Shown: positions 52,854 through 61,420 of the stretch, piece by piece
How the letters are laid out: each line of letters starts with the position of its first letter
How positions within the stretch are numbered: the first letter of the stretch is position 1
Assembly (NCBI GenBank): GCA_016713665.1
Contig: JADJOR010000009.1
Span: forward strand, 434,001-498,000
From: Deltaproteobacteria bacterium
GTDB lineage: Bacteria; Myxococcota_A; UBA9160; UBA4427
Reading direction: 5' to 3'
Length of the DNA stretch: 64,000 nucleotides
The notes under the pieces: generated by a model
The model's database searches: none
Told to the model about the DNA's origin: nothing
What the model saw: the letters and a program-made list of their open reading frames with translations, nothing else
Position numbers and translations under genes: made by a program

Positions 52854-53918
52854 TCAGTCCTCCGCCGTCGCGGCCGCAGTCGCCGCGGCGCTCGCCCGGC
52901 CTCGCGCCTCCGCAGCGGCTGCGGCCGCCGCCTCGCCCGCCGGCCCGGCCATCGGGGGCGGCGGCGCACCGAGCGCGGGAGCGGGCTCGGTCCCCGTCGC
53001 GGATGCACCGCTCGCGGCGCCGTCCTTCGACGCGCCGGGCGCGCACGCCCCGCGATCGCCTGTCCAGGCGACGGCGTTCTCGAGCAGCGTCGCGTAGGGC
53101 ACGTTCTCGTAGGCGCGGGCCCAGTGGCCCATCGTGGCGTAGAGCGCGCGGCCGCTCCCGACACAGCGCCACCACGCGACCGGATGGTCGCCCATGCGGA
53201 TGCTCGTCTCGCTGCCGAAGATGCGGATCGCGGGGTCGTAGCTCGATTCGTCGACGGTGAGCAGAACGTGGAAGCCGAGCGTGCGCGGGCTCGCGTCCCA
53301 CGAATACCACTCCTCCTCGTGCTCGAACTCCGCCGGCAGGCCCTGGGTCACCGGATGCGCGCGGTCCTCGACGATGACGCGTGCGGTCTGCGTCTGCGGA
53401 CCTAGGATGTGGCCGATGAAGTTGCCCCCGATCAGGTTCTCCCGATACCAGGTCCACTCCGCGTGGGAGAGGTCGCCGGCGGAGTGGATCCCGAGCCAGC
53501 CGCCGCCCGCCGTGAGCCAGGCCTCGAAGGCCCGGTCCTGCTCGTCGGAGAGCATGTCGCCGGAGGCATTGCTGAAGACGACGACGTCGAAGCGCGCGAG
53601 GCCGGGGGCGCTGAAGAGCGCGCCGTTCTCGGAGTGGAAGAGCGCCCAGCCGCGGCGTTCGGCGATCGCGTCGAGGGCGCGGCGGGCGCCGGCGATGCCG
53701 TCTTCGTGGCGGAAGGAGTTGGTCTTCGAGAAGACGAGGACCCGGAGCGACTTGCCGGCGCCGAAGTCGGCGGGGAGCTCGGGAGGCGTCGTGTCGTGGT
53801 GGCGGCTCGGGAAGAGGAGGAACCAGGCGCCCGAGCGATGGATCATCGCGAGGCCCACGCCGACGAGCAGGACGAGGGCGAGGGCCGTGCCGAGCAGGAA
53901 CTTCTTGAGGCGGGACAT
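52854..53918 (-). CDS. ThuA-domain (trehalose-utilisation-like) membrane-anchored protein
   Basis: A 354-residue protein with one N-terminal membrane helix (LGTALALVLLVGVGLAMI) and a ThuA-type glutamine-amidotransferase-like domain (SLRVLVFSKTNSFRHEDGI, FDVVVFSNASGDMLSDEQ, GGGWLGIHSAGDLSH, GHWARAYENVPYATLLENAV). ThuA proteins in sugar catabolism are of uncertain activity. The last 60 residues are an Ala/Pro-rich tail (AAAAAAEARGRAS). GGAGGA precedes the ATG. A TATCGT hexamer lies about 45 bases upstream, so it may have its own promoter after P450. Confidence 0.8.
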   Translation of the reverse strand: MSRLKKFLLGTALALVLLVGVGLAMIHRSGAWFLLFPSRHHDTTPPELPADFGAGKSLRVLVFSKTNSFRHEDGIAGARRALDAIAERRGWALFHSENGALFSAPGLARFDVVVFSNASGDMLSDEQDRAFEAWLTAGGGWLGIHSAGDLSHAEWTWYRENLIGGNFIGHILGPQTQTARVIVEDRAHPVTQGLPAEFEHEEEWYSWDASPRTLGFHVLLTVDESSYDPAIRIFGSETSIRMGDHPVAWWRCVGSGRALYATMGHWARAYENVPYATLLENAVAWTGDRGACAPGASKDGAASGASATGTEPAPALGAPPPPMAGPAGEAAAAAAAEARGRASAAATAAATAED

Positions 53919-53962
53919 CGATCGGTCCTCCGTCCGGCGCGCACGGGCGCCGGGCGGAGGAC

Positions 53963-53968
53963 ACGATA
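53963..53968 (-). promoter_or_regulatory. Possible -10 (TATCGT) of the ThuA gene
   Basis: TATCGT on the minus strand (53968-53963), just past the P450 stop; a start near 53956 would leave a leader with GGAGGA. Confidence 0.3.
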
Positions 53969-53975
53969 CGACAGA

Positions 53976-55235
53976 TCAGGCGGCGCGCTCGGGGGTGAAG
54001 CGCACGTGCATGTGCTTCACGCTGCGGACCAGCGCCGAGGAGCCGAACTCCGGGCCGCCCGTCGCATAGCGCATGTCGGGGAGCCGTCTCAGGATCTCGG
54101 TCAGCGCGACGCGCAGCTCCATGCGGGCGAGGTTCGCGCCCATGCAGAAGTGGTTGCCGATGCCGAAGGCGAGATGGTGGGGGTTGCGATCGATGTCGAG
54201 CACGTCGGGGTTCTCGAAGGCCCGCTCGTCGCGATTCGCCGAGCCGTAGACCATCAGGACCTTCTGGCCCTTCGCGATCGGGACGCCGTGGAGCGCGGTG
54301 TCGCGGGTCGCCGTGCGGGCGAAGGAGAGGACGGGCGACGTCAAGCGCAGCATCTCCTCGATCGCGCCGGGGATCAGCGCGGGATTCCCGGCGAGGCGCT
54401 TCTGGACGTCGGGATTCTCGATCAGGAGCTGCATCGCGCCCGAGAGGCCGTTGCGCGTCGTCTCGTTGCCGGCGACCAGCAGCAGCACGCACATCTTGAT
54501 GAGCTCGTCGTTGCTCATCGCGCGCTGCTCGTCGGTCGTCTCGACGCCGGCGTCGGCGCCCATGTCGTCGCGATAGCGACCGGCCTCGTGCTGGACCAGC
54601 ACGCCGTCCTCCTTGGCGCGGACGAGGATGCTGATCAGGTCCTCCTTCGGGTTCTGGCGCCGGTCCGCGATGATGTCGACGAGATAGGTGTAGTACTCGA
54701 GGGCGGCCTTCCCGGCGGCGGCGGTGATCACCGGATTGTCGAGGTTGCCCTGCGCGCCGATCATCGCGTCGGACCATTGATGGAAGCGCAGCCGGTCCTC
54801 CTTGCGGATTCCGATCATCTCGGCGATCAGGATCAGCGGGATCGGGACGGCGACGTCCTCGACGAAGTCGCACTCGCCCTTGGCGGCGATCTTGTCGAGG
54901 GTCTCGTCGGTCAGGCGCTTGAACACCTCCTCCCAGCGCCGGACCATGCGCGGCGTGAATCCGCGGTTGATCAGGCTGCGCATCTCGCCGTGATGCGGCT
55001 CGTCCTCGTCGATCATGCCGATCTTGGCGTTCATGCGGCCCGGCAGGACGCCCTCGCCGGAGCAGAAGAGGTCGTGGTTCTTCGAGGCGAAGACCACGTC
55101 GTCGTAGCGGGAGAGGATGAAGGCCTGGGTCTTCTCGCTCCAGTAGACCGGCGCGTGCTCGCGCAGCCAGCGCGTGCGCTCGGGCATTTCCTGGTTCCAG
55201 CTCGAGGCGTGGGAGAAGTCGATGTCGATTTCCAT
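53976..55235 (-). CDS. Cytochrome P450
   Basis: A 419-residue soluble bacterial P450. Heme loop HLAFGIGNHFCMGANLA with ligand Cys364, I-helix oxygen motif AGNETT (255-260), and ExxR at Glu294-Arg297. The segment between helices G and H (about 209-235) is a longer, acidic insertion (HEAGRYRDDMGADAG). Bacterial P450s of this length hydroxylate steroids, terpenes or fatty acids. The neighbouring TetR, Rieske oxygenase and SDR suggest a catabolic run. No ferredoxin is adjacent. AAGGA lies 11 bases before the ATG. Confidence 0.9.
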   Translation of the reverse strand: MEIDIDFSHASSWNQEMPERTRWLREHAPVYWSEKTQAFILSRYDDVVFASKNHDLFCSGEGVLPGRMNAKIGMIDEDEPHHGEMRSLINRGFTPRMVRRWEEVFKRLTDETLDKIAAKGECDFVEDVAVPIPLILIAEMIGIRKEDRLRFHQWSDAMIGAQGNLDNPVITAAAGKAALEYYTYLVDIIADRRQNPKEDLISILVRAKEDGVLVQHEAGRYRDDMGADAGVETTDEQRAMSNDELIKMCVLLLVAGNETTRNGLSGAMQLLIENPDVQKRLAGNPALIPGAIEEMLRLTSPVLSFARTATRDTALHGVPIAKGQKVLMVYGSANRDERAFENPDVLDIDRNPHHLAFGIGNHFCMGANLARMELRVALTEILRRLPDMRYATGGPEFGSSALVRSVKHMHVRFTPERAA

Positions 55236-55333
55236 CTGGGGGGAGGTCCTTTTCTGGCTTGGGCTTCGATTGCCCGGGACACGCCCGGGGCTCTTCGTCG
55301 CGTCCCGGGCCCGGGACGGGAAGTCTTCTCGTG

Positions 55334-55981
55334 CTAGGCGTCGCCGACCTTCGCCGGGCGCATCTGCAGGGTTTCGATCGCGAACTCCGCGGCGTCGGCG
55401 AGGCCCGTCTCGACGGGATAGTCGCGGTCGGCGAGCCAGCTCGTGATGACGGAATTCAGCATGCCGACGGCCATCTGCGCGAGGAACGCGGCCGTGCGAT
55501 CGGTCCGGAACTCGCCGCGGGACTGACCCTCTGCGATCACCGCGACGAAGGGGCCGATCACGCGCTCGAGATAGGGATGCGGCTCGTCGGGGGTCGCGTC
55601 GCTCTTCAGGAACTCGAGGAACACGTCGCGGGCGACGCCCCGGCTCGAGGCGATCGATTCGCTGATCGACACGACGAAGCGACGCAGCTTCGCGACGCTC
55701 GTCCCCGGCCCCTCGAGATGCTGGGCCGTCATCGAATGCAGCGTCTCGAAGACCTCGCCCGCCATCAGGCCGAGCAGCGCCTGCTTGCTCTGGAAATGAT
55801 TGAAGAAGGTCGCGGGGACGACGTCGGCGACCCGGGCGATCTCATCGACGGTGGTCGCCTCGAAGCCCTGCTTCGCGAAGAGCTCGCGGGCGACGGCGAG
55901 GATCCGCTCGCGGACCTCCTGCTTGCGCCTCTCGCGGCGGCCGGGAGCACGATTCGCAGGCGGGTGGAGACCAGCGCTCAT
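55334..55981 (-). CDS. TetR-family regulator of the P450/Rieske region
   Basis: A 215-residue TetR protein. The helix-turn-helix is in TTVDEIARVADVVPATFFNHF, with the recognition helix near residue 50; the remainder is an all-helical ligand domain (TetR_C, FLEFLKSDATPDEPHPYLE). I chose ATG 55981 because AAGGA precedes it; ATG 56008, nine codons upstream, has no such signal. It lies between the Rieske and P450 genes, so it probably controls one or both. Confidence 0.85.
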   Translation of the reverse strand: MSAGLHPPANRAPGRRERRKQEVRERILAVARELFAKQGFEATTVDEIARVADVVPATFFNHFQSKQALLGLMAGEVFETLHSMTAQHLEGPGTSVAKLRRFVVSISESIASSRGVARDVFLEFLKSDATPDEPHPYLERVIGPFVAVIAEGQSRGEFRTDRTAAFLAQMAVGMLNSVITSWLADRDYPVETGLADAAEFAIETLQMRPAKVGDA

Positions 55982-56016
55982 GGCATTCCTTGTCGGCACT
56001 TCATTCATGGAGAAGA

Positions 56017-56039
56017 CAACAAAGTTGGAGGCTACTCCA
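56017..56039. other. Pair of short palindromes upstream of the TetR gene
   Basis: CAACaaaGTTG (56017-56027) and TGGAGgctaCTCCA (56026-56039) lie back to back, 36-58 bases before the TetR start, in an unusually A/T-rich patch. They may be operator half-sites. Confidence 0.3.
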
Positions 56040-56175
56040 GCAGTGATGGGATCTCCAGGAAAGGTGACGGAGAAATGCCCTGAGCCCGCGGGGACGCGGG
56101 ATGGGGCGTCGCTCATGGGAATGCGACCGTGATCGCAGGAGACGCCGGTCAGAGCGCGCTCGCGGCGGCGACGGA

Positions 56176-57543
56176 CTAACGCGGGGCGGCGGCAGGCGGC
56201 CGCGGGACGTAGGTCTCGAGGGTGCGGCGGAAGTGGCGGATCCGGCTTTCCTGGTAGAGGGCGAGGGTGATGCCGGGCTTGCGCGCCGCGCGCAGGCCGC
56301 GCTGGACCCGCGGCATGATCGCCTGGTCCTCGTCGAGGACGGGACCGAAGAACGAGAGCTCCGGGACGTCGCTCCATTTTTCGTGGGGCTCGAGCCAGCG
56401 CTTGGGAAAGGGCGCCGGCTTCTCGGCGCCGGGAGCGACGGGCAGCAGCAGCATCACTTCGAAGAGACAGGACTCGGGATCGTGTCCGTCGGGCCGCGCG
56501 CGGTAGAAGAGGGGCGAGCCGAGCCCGCCGAAGAGCACCACGTTCGGGAACAGGCTGTACTGGATCACGTCCTGGACCTCGGCGTCGGAGAAGGCCCGCG
56601 TGTCGAAGCCGAGCCCGTGCTCGAGCCGCGCGCGCGAGGCCTCGACCAGCGCCGCCCGCGCCGTCCCGCCCGGCGCGAGCTTCGTCCCGGGGCGCGCCAT
56701 GCCGAAGCGCGCGGCGACGTCGAGGACGCGCTGCTCGGAGAGCTCGTGTCGGACGTGGGGGCTCGGGACGCCCGAGGCGTTGAGCATGCGATTGACGTGC
56801 CGCTGACCGGGCCAGACGTCGTACTGCGAGTTGGCATCGCCGAAGAAGGGGAGATTCGCGGGATGGACGCCGACGATGTGATAGGTCTCGATGAAGGCCT
56901 CGACGGCGACCTTCCAGTTGCAGGCCACGCGCCGCTCGACCCGGGCGGCGACCCAGCGCTCGTCGAGGGGCCAGCGCTCGAAGTGTCGCGGGAGCGACTC
57001 GAGATGGGCTTCGAGCGGACCGCAAGCCGGGTCGAGGTTCACGAACACGAAGCCGCCCCAGGTCGCGACCTTCGCCTCCGGCAGCCGGAAGCGCGCGTCC
57101 TCGATCTGCGGGAAGTCCCACCGGCAGGGCACGTCGGCGAGCTCGCCGTCGAGGCTCCAGGTGAAGCCGTGGAAGGGACACCGGATCCGGTCGAGCCGCC
57201 CGGGCGCCTCGCGCAGTCGCGTTCCGCGGTGGAGGCAGGCGTTGTGATAGGCGCGCAGCGCGCCCGATTGCGTCCGCAGGACGACGAGCGAGTCGTCGGC
57301 GACGTCGTAGACGAAGGAGTCGCCGGGATTCGCCACGTCCTCGACCCGACCGGCGATCTGCCAGACGCGGCGCCAGAGGCCGTCGACCTCGCGGCGATGC
57401 TGCTCGGGAGAGAGGTAGACGTCGATCGGGAGATCCTCGTCGCCGAGGGGCTCGGCCGAGGTCTCGCGCAGGATCGCGGGCGGGGCGACGGCGTCGCGGT
57501 CGACGATCTCCTGGTACGACGGTCCCGGGCAGCGATTGCGCAT
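56176..57543 (-). CDS. Rieske aromatic-ring-hydroxylating dioxygenase, large subunit
   Basis: A 455-residue oxygenase. Rieske ligands are in CLHRGTRL and CPFHGF, 17-18 residues apart. The catalytic iron site is EAFIETYHIVGVHP (two His) with an Asp further on. It is longer than the KshA-like protein at 13841 and matches aromatic-ring dioxygenase alpha subunits or related demethylases. No small subunit or ferredoxin reductase gene follows. A non-coding repeat precedes it. Confidence 0.87.
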   Translation of the reverse strand: MRNRCPGPSYQEIVDRDAVAPPAILRETSAEPLGDEDLPIDVYLSPEQHRREVDGLWRRVWQIAGRVEDVANPGDSFVYDVADDSLVVLRTQSGALRAYHNACLHRGTRLREAPGRLDRIRCPFHGFTWSLDGELADVPCRWDFPQIEDARFRLPEAKVATWGGFVFVNLDPACGPLEAHLESLPRHFERWPLDERWVAARVERRVACNWKVAVEAFIETYHIVGVHPANLPFFGDANSQYDVWPGQRHVNRMLNASGVPSPHVRHELSEQRVLDVAARFGMARPGTKLAPGGTARAALVEASRARLEHGLGFDTRAFSDAEVQDVIQYSLFPNVVLFGGLGSPLFYRARPDGHDPESCLFEVMLLLPVAPGAEKPAPFPKRWLEPHEKWSDVPELSFFGPVLDEDQAIMPRVQRGLRAARKPGITLALYQESRIRHFRRTLETYVPRPPAAAPR

Positions 57544-57602
57544 CGTTCGGCCTTTCGTGGCGTTCGCTCCGCTCGTGGCGGTCTCCCGACGCGGCGAGTC
57601 AT

Positions 57603-57666
57603 CGGCGTTGCAGGCTCTCGACGTTGCAGGCTCTCGACGTTGAGGGCTCTCGACGTTGCGGGCTCG
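57603..57666. repeat. 16-base tandem repeat, about four units
   Basis: Three full units of the form GGCTCTCGACGTTGcr (57613-57660) plus partial ones on each side. It lies between the Rieske start and the preceding oxidoreductase stop, on the leader of the Rieske gene. Confidence 0.85.
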
Positions 57667-57698
57667 CTGGCGCCGGGGCATCGGCGCGAGCGACGCGA

Positions 57699-58691
57699 TC
57701 AAGCGGGCGATGCCACGGCGAGGACCTTCTCCGCGTACAGCTCGAGGCTACCCCACGCGCGCTCGACGGGAATGCCGCCGGCGAGGGGGTGGAGGCAGAG
57801 GGTGAGCCCGGGGCCGCTCGTCCGGATCCGCGCGAGACACTGCTCGGGCGTCAGGATCTCGTAGCGGCGCTGGGCGCGCAGGGCGAGGGTCGTCTCGACG
57901 GGCTCCTCGCCGGGCCGGGGGACCCCTTCGCGCCGCCACGATGCGTATTCGCGGGCCTCGCGCAGGAAGAAGGGCGCGAGCTCGTGCCAGGCGCGCTCCG
58001 GGTCCTCGTCGACGAAGAGCATCGCGTTGGCCTCGTCGGGGTAGACGACGAGGCCGCGCTTGCCGTGCTTCGCGAGCTCCTCGCGATAGACGACCTCGAG
58101 GTCGCGGAGTCCCATCGGCGGATAGAAGGGCAGGCCGAAGCGCGCGGCGCGGCGGGCGGCGGCCTTCGTCATGCCGCCGATCGCGAAGGGCGGATGGGGC
58201 TTCGTGAGCGGTGTCGGGGTCACGCGGATCATCGTCCCGTTGTACAGGAAGGGCTCGCCGCGCCAGGCCGTGAGCAGCGTCTCGAGCACGTGGTCCATGC
58301 GCGCGCCGCGCTCGTCCCAATCCCTGTCGAGGGCCGCGAACTCGAGCGGCCGGTAGCCCATCCCGGCGACGAAGCTGAAGCGGCCGCCGCTCACGAGGTC
58401 GAGGATCGCGATCTCCTCCGCGAGGCGGATCGGGTCGTAGAGCGGAACGAGCAGCGCCGTCACGTTGACCGCGATCCGCTGCGTCCGCGCCGCAATCATG
58501 CCGGCGAGCAGCAGGGGCGCGGGCAGCCAGCCGTTCTCGGCGCCGTGATGTTCCTCGACGCTGACGACCGAGAAGCCCCGGGCGTCGGCGAAGGCCGCCA
58601 TCTCGATCGCGGCGCGGTAGCGCTTCGACTCCTCCCGCGGATCCGGGGAGAGCCCCGTCATGTTGATGCGAAGCGCCGTCGAGAATGTCAC
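57699..58691 (-). CDS. LLM-class (luciferase-like) flavin monooxygenase
   Basis: A 330-residue TIM-barrel oxidoreductase. Typical signatures: FSVVSVEEHHGAENGWLP, RIAVNVTALLVPLYDPIRLAEE and GRFSFVAGMGYRPLEFAA. LLM proteins use F420 or FMN. I cannot tell which from sequence. GTG 58691 has AGGAG six bases upstream. A paralogue is at 59728, with an HSL-type esterase gene between them, which suggests one pathway for esters or lactones. Confidence 0.85.
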   Translation of the reverse strand: MTFSTALRINMTGLSPDPREESKRYRAAIEMAAFADARGFSVVSVEEHHGAENGWLPAPLLLAGMIAARTQRIAVNVTALLVPLYDPIRLAEEIAILDLVSGGRFSFVAGMGYRPLEFAALDRDWDERGARMDHVLETLLTAWRGEPFLYNGTMIRVTPTPLTKPHPPFAIGGMTKAAARRAARFGLPFYPPMGLRDLEVVYREELAKHGKRGLVVYPDEANAMLFVDEDPERAWHELAPFFLREAREYASWRREGVPRPGEEPVETTLALRAQRRYEILTPEQCLARIRTSGPGLTLCLHPLAGGIPVERAWGSLELYAEKVLAVASPA

Positions 58692-58726
58692 GGGGTCTCC
58701 TGTCGGGTCGGTCCGGATCGTCGGCG

Positions 58727-59674
58727 CTAGGCGAAGAAGCGCCGGATCGCCTCGAGGCGCCGCTCGAGCACGCGCGCCGCGAGCGGGCTCTCCGGGACCA
58801 GGTCGTAGCCGTGGATTCCGCCTTCCACGACGTGGAGCTCGACGGGGACCCCGGCCTGCTCGAGGGCGCGTGCGTAGGCGATGCCCTCGTCGCGCAGCGG
58901 ATCGAACTCCGCGACCTCGACGAACGCGGGCGGGAGGCCGGCGAAGTCCTTGCGATGGAGGGGCGCGGCGTAGGGCGGCGGGGCGGCGGCGCCCCCGCTG
59001 CGCGCGTATTCGGTGTCGCGCAGGTAGAGCTTCCACATGTTGACGTTCGAGCCGCCGGTCCAGCCCGGGGTATCCACGAAACTCCGGACGGACTCCGTCT
59101 TCGACGCGTGGTCGGTGACGGGGTAGACGAGGATCTGGGCGCGAATCGCGGGGCCTCGCTGGTCGAGCACACGCTGCGCCACACCGGCCGCCAGCGCCCC
59201 GCCCGCGCTGTCGCCGATCAGGACGACCCGCTCGCGGTCGACGCCGAGGGCGCCGGCATTCGCATGGACCCACTCGAGGGTCGCGTACGCGTCGTCGAAG
59301 GCGGCGGGAAACGGATGGTCGAGGGAGAGGCGGTATTCGGGCACGAACACGCGACAGCGCGCACCGACCGCATAGCGCTCGGCGTAGTCGAGGTGGCCGC
59401 GCATGGCCGAGAGGAAGAAGGCGCCGCCGTGATAGTCGACGAGGGTCGGGGTCGCGCCGGTCGCATCCTTCGGCGAGACCTCGAGGACCTCGATCGGGCG
59501 GCCGCCGGCGATCGGCATGCGGTGCTTCCGGACGGCGACGGCGTCGCCGAACGGGAATCCGCGGCGCTGCCAGCGCAGGCCCGCGTCGATCAGGCGCAGG
59601 ACGAATCGATTCGCCGGCAGCGTGAAGCCCTTCTGCTCGGCGAACTCGGGGGCGAGGGCGTATTTCGAGGGCAT
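58727..59674 (-). CDS. HSL-type alpha/beta hydrolase (esterase)
   Basis: A 315-residue hormone-sensitive-lipase-family esterase. Oxyanion motif HGGAFF, nucleophile elbow GDSAGG, acid in FDPLRDEG and His in GGIHGYD complete the catalytic set. No signal peptide. AAGGAGA lies six bases before ATG 59674. It lies between two LLM-type oxidoreductases; it could hydrolyse the ester or lactone products of Baeyer-Villiger-like oxidation. Confidence 0.87.
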   Translation of the reverse strand: MPSKYALAPEFAEQKGFTLPANRFVLRLIDAGLRWQRRGFPFGDAVAVRKHRMPIAGGRPIEVLEVSPKDATGATPTLVDYHGGAFFLSAMRGHLDYAERYAVGARCRVFVPEYRLSLDHPFPAAFDDAYATLEWVHANAGALGVDRERVVLIGDSAGGALAAGVAQRVLDQRGPAIRAQILVYPVTDHASKTESVRSFVDTPGWTGGSNVNMWKLYLRDTEYARSGGAAAPPPYAAPLHRKDFAGLPPAFVEVAEFDPLRDEGIAYARALEQAGVPVELHVVEGGIHGYDLVPESPLAARVLERRLEAIRRFFA

Positions 59675-59727
59675 CGTCGTCTCCTTCAATCGATGGATCG
59701 ATCGGCTCCCGGACCGATCCGTCGGGC

Positions 59728-60759
59728 TCACGCGCCGCGGCGCAATCCGGGCAGGACCTCGTGCTCGAAGAGCCGGAGCCCCTCCCACGCGAGCGCGGGC
59801 TCGATCCCGCCCATCAGCGGATGCAGCATGAGCGATTCGTCCCGGGCGGCCAGCGCGAGACACTCCTCCGGCGTCACGACGGCGAATCGTCCGCTCGCGC
59901 GCAGGTCCTGCCAGGTCGCGGCGCCGGGGACGGCGGTGTCCGAGACGACGCCGTCCTCCTGCCAGGCGGCGTAGGTCACGGCGTCGTGGACGGCGAGGGG
60001 GCCGATCGCACGCCAGGTCGCGTCGGGATCGCGCGTGACCATCACGAAGCCGGGGGCGGCCGGGGCGTTCGCGGGATGGCGCGCGCGATAGGCGTCGAAG
60101 CTGCGGCATCCGAAGACCTCGGCGTCGGTGAAGCCGATCCGATCCGACTCCGCGAAGTAGGCGGCGATGACTTCGTGCTTCGCGACCGCCGGGCTGTAGC
60201 CGCAGCGCAGGCGCGCCGCCCGCCGCGCGCTCGCGACCGTCTTGCCGCCGACGAAGATCGCGGGTCCCCCCGGCGTCGCGGGCGGCGGCGTCGCGAGCAC
60301 CTCGCGGCCGCGATGGATGAAGGGCTTTCCCGAGAACGCGCCACGGAGCACCGCGACGCATTCCTCGACGCGCCGTCCCCGCTCCCGCCGGTCGATCCCC
60401 GCCATCTCGAACTCGGCGCTCCGATAGCCCGCGCCGAGGACGAGCTCGAGGCGACCCGGGGCCAGGCAGTCGATCGTATCGATCTGCTCCGCGAGGCGGA
60501 CCGGGTCGTGGAGCGGGACGAGGGCGGCGGCGATCGACACGTGGACGTGCTCGGTCCGCGCGAGCACCGCTGCAGCGAGCGTCAGCGGCGCCGAGGTGAA
60601 GCCCGAGGGATCGCCGTGGTGCTCGGAGAGGCAGACGGCGTCGAAGCGGAGGCGATCGGCCCAGGCGACCATCTCGAGCATCGCGCGATGTTGGCCGGCG
60701 AAGGTCGTCTTCGCGAAGGCGGGGACGCGCAGATCGAAGCGGATCGAGAGTCGGGTCAA
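59728..60759 (-). CDS. LLM-class flavin monooxygenase, second copy
   Basis: A 343-residue paralogue of the enzyme at 57699: FDAVCLSEHHGDPSGFTSAP, HVSIAAALVPLHDPVRLAEQ and GRLELVLGAGYRSAEFEM. The protein lacks an ATG at a sensible place. TTG 60759 begins LTRLSIRF and has GAGG-like sequence upstream; longer reading would reach the tRNA-Ser gene. It is the first protein-coding gene of the leftward run that ends near 51.4 kb. Confidence 0.82.
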   Translation of the reverse strand: MTRLSIRFDLRVPAFAKTTFAGQHRAMLEMVAWADRLRFDAVCLSEHHGDPSGFTSAPLTLAAAVLARTEHVHVSIAAALVPLHDPVRLAEQIDTIDCLAPGRLELVLGAGYRSAEFEMAGIDRRERGRRVEECVAVLRGAFSGKPFIHRGREVLATPPPATPGGPAIFVGGKTVASARRAARLRCGYSPAVAKHEVIAAYFAESDRIGFTDAEVFGCRSFDAYRARHPANAPAAPGFVMVTRDPDATWRAIGPLAVHDAVTYAAWQEDGVVSDTAVPGAATWQDLRASGRFAVVTPEECLALAARDESLMLHPLMGGIEPALAWEGLRLFEHEVLPGLRRGA

Positions 60760-60825
60760 AGGCGCGCCTCGCCTCTTCCAGGAGGAGCCTCTCCAAAGCG
60801 AGCGTTCGACGCGGTCGGGGAGCAA

Positions 60826-60917
60826 TGGCGGAGAGGGTGGGATTTGAACCCACGGTACCCTTACGGGTACGCCTGATTTCGAGTCAGGTACGTTCAGCCG
60901 GACTCCGCCACCTCTCC
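60826..60917 (-). tRNA. tRNA-Ser (anticodon CGA)
   Basis: A 92-base class II tRNA with encoded CCA. Acceptor GGAGAGG/CCTCTCC; anticodon stem CCTGA/TCAGG with loop CTCGAAA giving CGA for TCG codons; a variable arm with stem TACCC/GGGTA; T arm GGTTCAAATCC. Confidence 0.97.
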
Positions 60918-60927
60918 GCGGGCGGGC

Positions 60928-60936
60928 AGGCTAGCA
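60928..60936 (-). promoter_or_regulatory. Extended -10 of tRNA-Ser
   Basis: TGCTAGCCT on the minus strand, ending ten bases before the tRNA 5' end. An inverted copy, pointing right, is at 60999-61007. Confidence 0.5.
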
Positions 60937-60998
60937 AGACCCGGGGCGATTTGGGAAGCGAGGGGGGCCGCGATTCGTTCGCCCGCCCCGGACCCCCG

Positions 60999-61007
60999 TG
61001 CTAGCCT
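60999..61007 (+). promoter_or_regulatory. Extended -10 of the infA region
   Basis: TGCTAGCCT on the plus strand, within an 11-base inverted repeat with the tRNA-Ser element. TTCGCC about 18 bases upstream is a weak -35. Confidence 0.45.
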
Positions 61008-61027
61008 GCGCGCGCCCCAGGCCCCGA

Positions 61028-61171
61028 GTGATTTGCCCAGTGTGTTCCGGCGACGGCGAAGTGCCGGACCCGTCGCCGTGGCCCGACTCGGGAATCATCC
61101 CGGACCTGCGCGAGATCATCGCCTGGGCCGGTGACGGAAGGATCGATTCGATTTGGCGCGAGACGACCTGA
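61028..61171 (+). CDS. Possible 47-residue protein with a CPVCSGDG motif
   Basis: A GTG (61028) about 20 bases after the extended -10 opens 47 codons beginning MICPVCSGDGEVPDPSPWPD. CxxCxGxG is half of the DnaJ-type zinc-binding repeat; one copy could pair with another in a dimer. Third-position GC is about 80%, lower than in nearby genes. Its end overlaps the infA start by 19 bases. No homologue recognised; it may be only a leader or chance ORF. Confidence 0.35.
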   Translation: MICPVCSGDGEVPDPSPWPDSGIIPDLREIIAWAGDGRIDSIWRETT

Positions 61172-61401
61172 TTCAAGCGACGGGAAGCGTCGACAAGATC
61201 CTCGGCGGCGGTCGCTATCAGATCACGCTCGAAAACGGCCAGCAGGTCACGGCCCAGCTCTCGGGCCGCATGCGCCGCTTCCGGATCCGCGTGATCCCGG
61301 GCGATCGCGTGACCGTCGGCCTCTCGCCCTACGACCCGACCCACGGCTTCATCACCTTCCGCCTGAAGGACGGCCCGGCTGGACCCGGCGGCCAGAGCTG
61401 A
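61153..61401 (+). CDS. infA: Translation initiation factor IF-1
   Basis: An 82-residue S1/OB-fold protein matching IF-1: ARDDLIQATGSVDKILGGG, ITLENGQQVTAQLSGRMRRF, RIRVIPGDRVTVGLSPYDPT and GFITFRLKD. It binds the ribosomal A site during initiation. The start is TTG 61153, with GGAAGG about ten bases upstream. The C-terminus is extended by about eight residues (GPAGPGGQS). It stands apart from ribosomal-protein genes, as infA often does. Confidence 0.92.
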   Translation: MARDDLIQATGSVDKILGGGRYQITLENGQQVTAQLSGRMRRFRIRVIPGDRVTVGLSPYDPTHGFITFRLKDGPAGPGGQS

Positions 61402-61420
61402 GCCGGCCGAAAAGACGGCA

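Noticed and set aside
57603..57666. A CRISPR array
   Set aside because: Units are 16 bases and directly adjacent with no spacers; no cas genes.
60759..60825. Longer N-terminus of the LLM oxidoreductase starting at ATG 60825
   Set aside because: It would begin one base from the tRNA-Ser 3' end and add 22 residues outside the family's conserved start.
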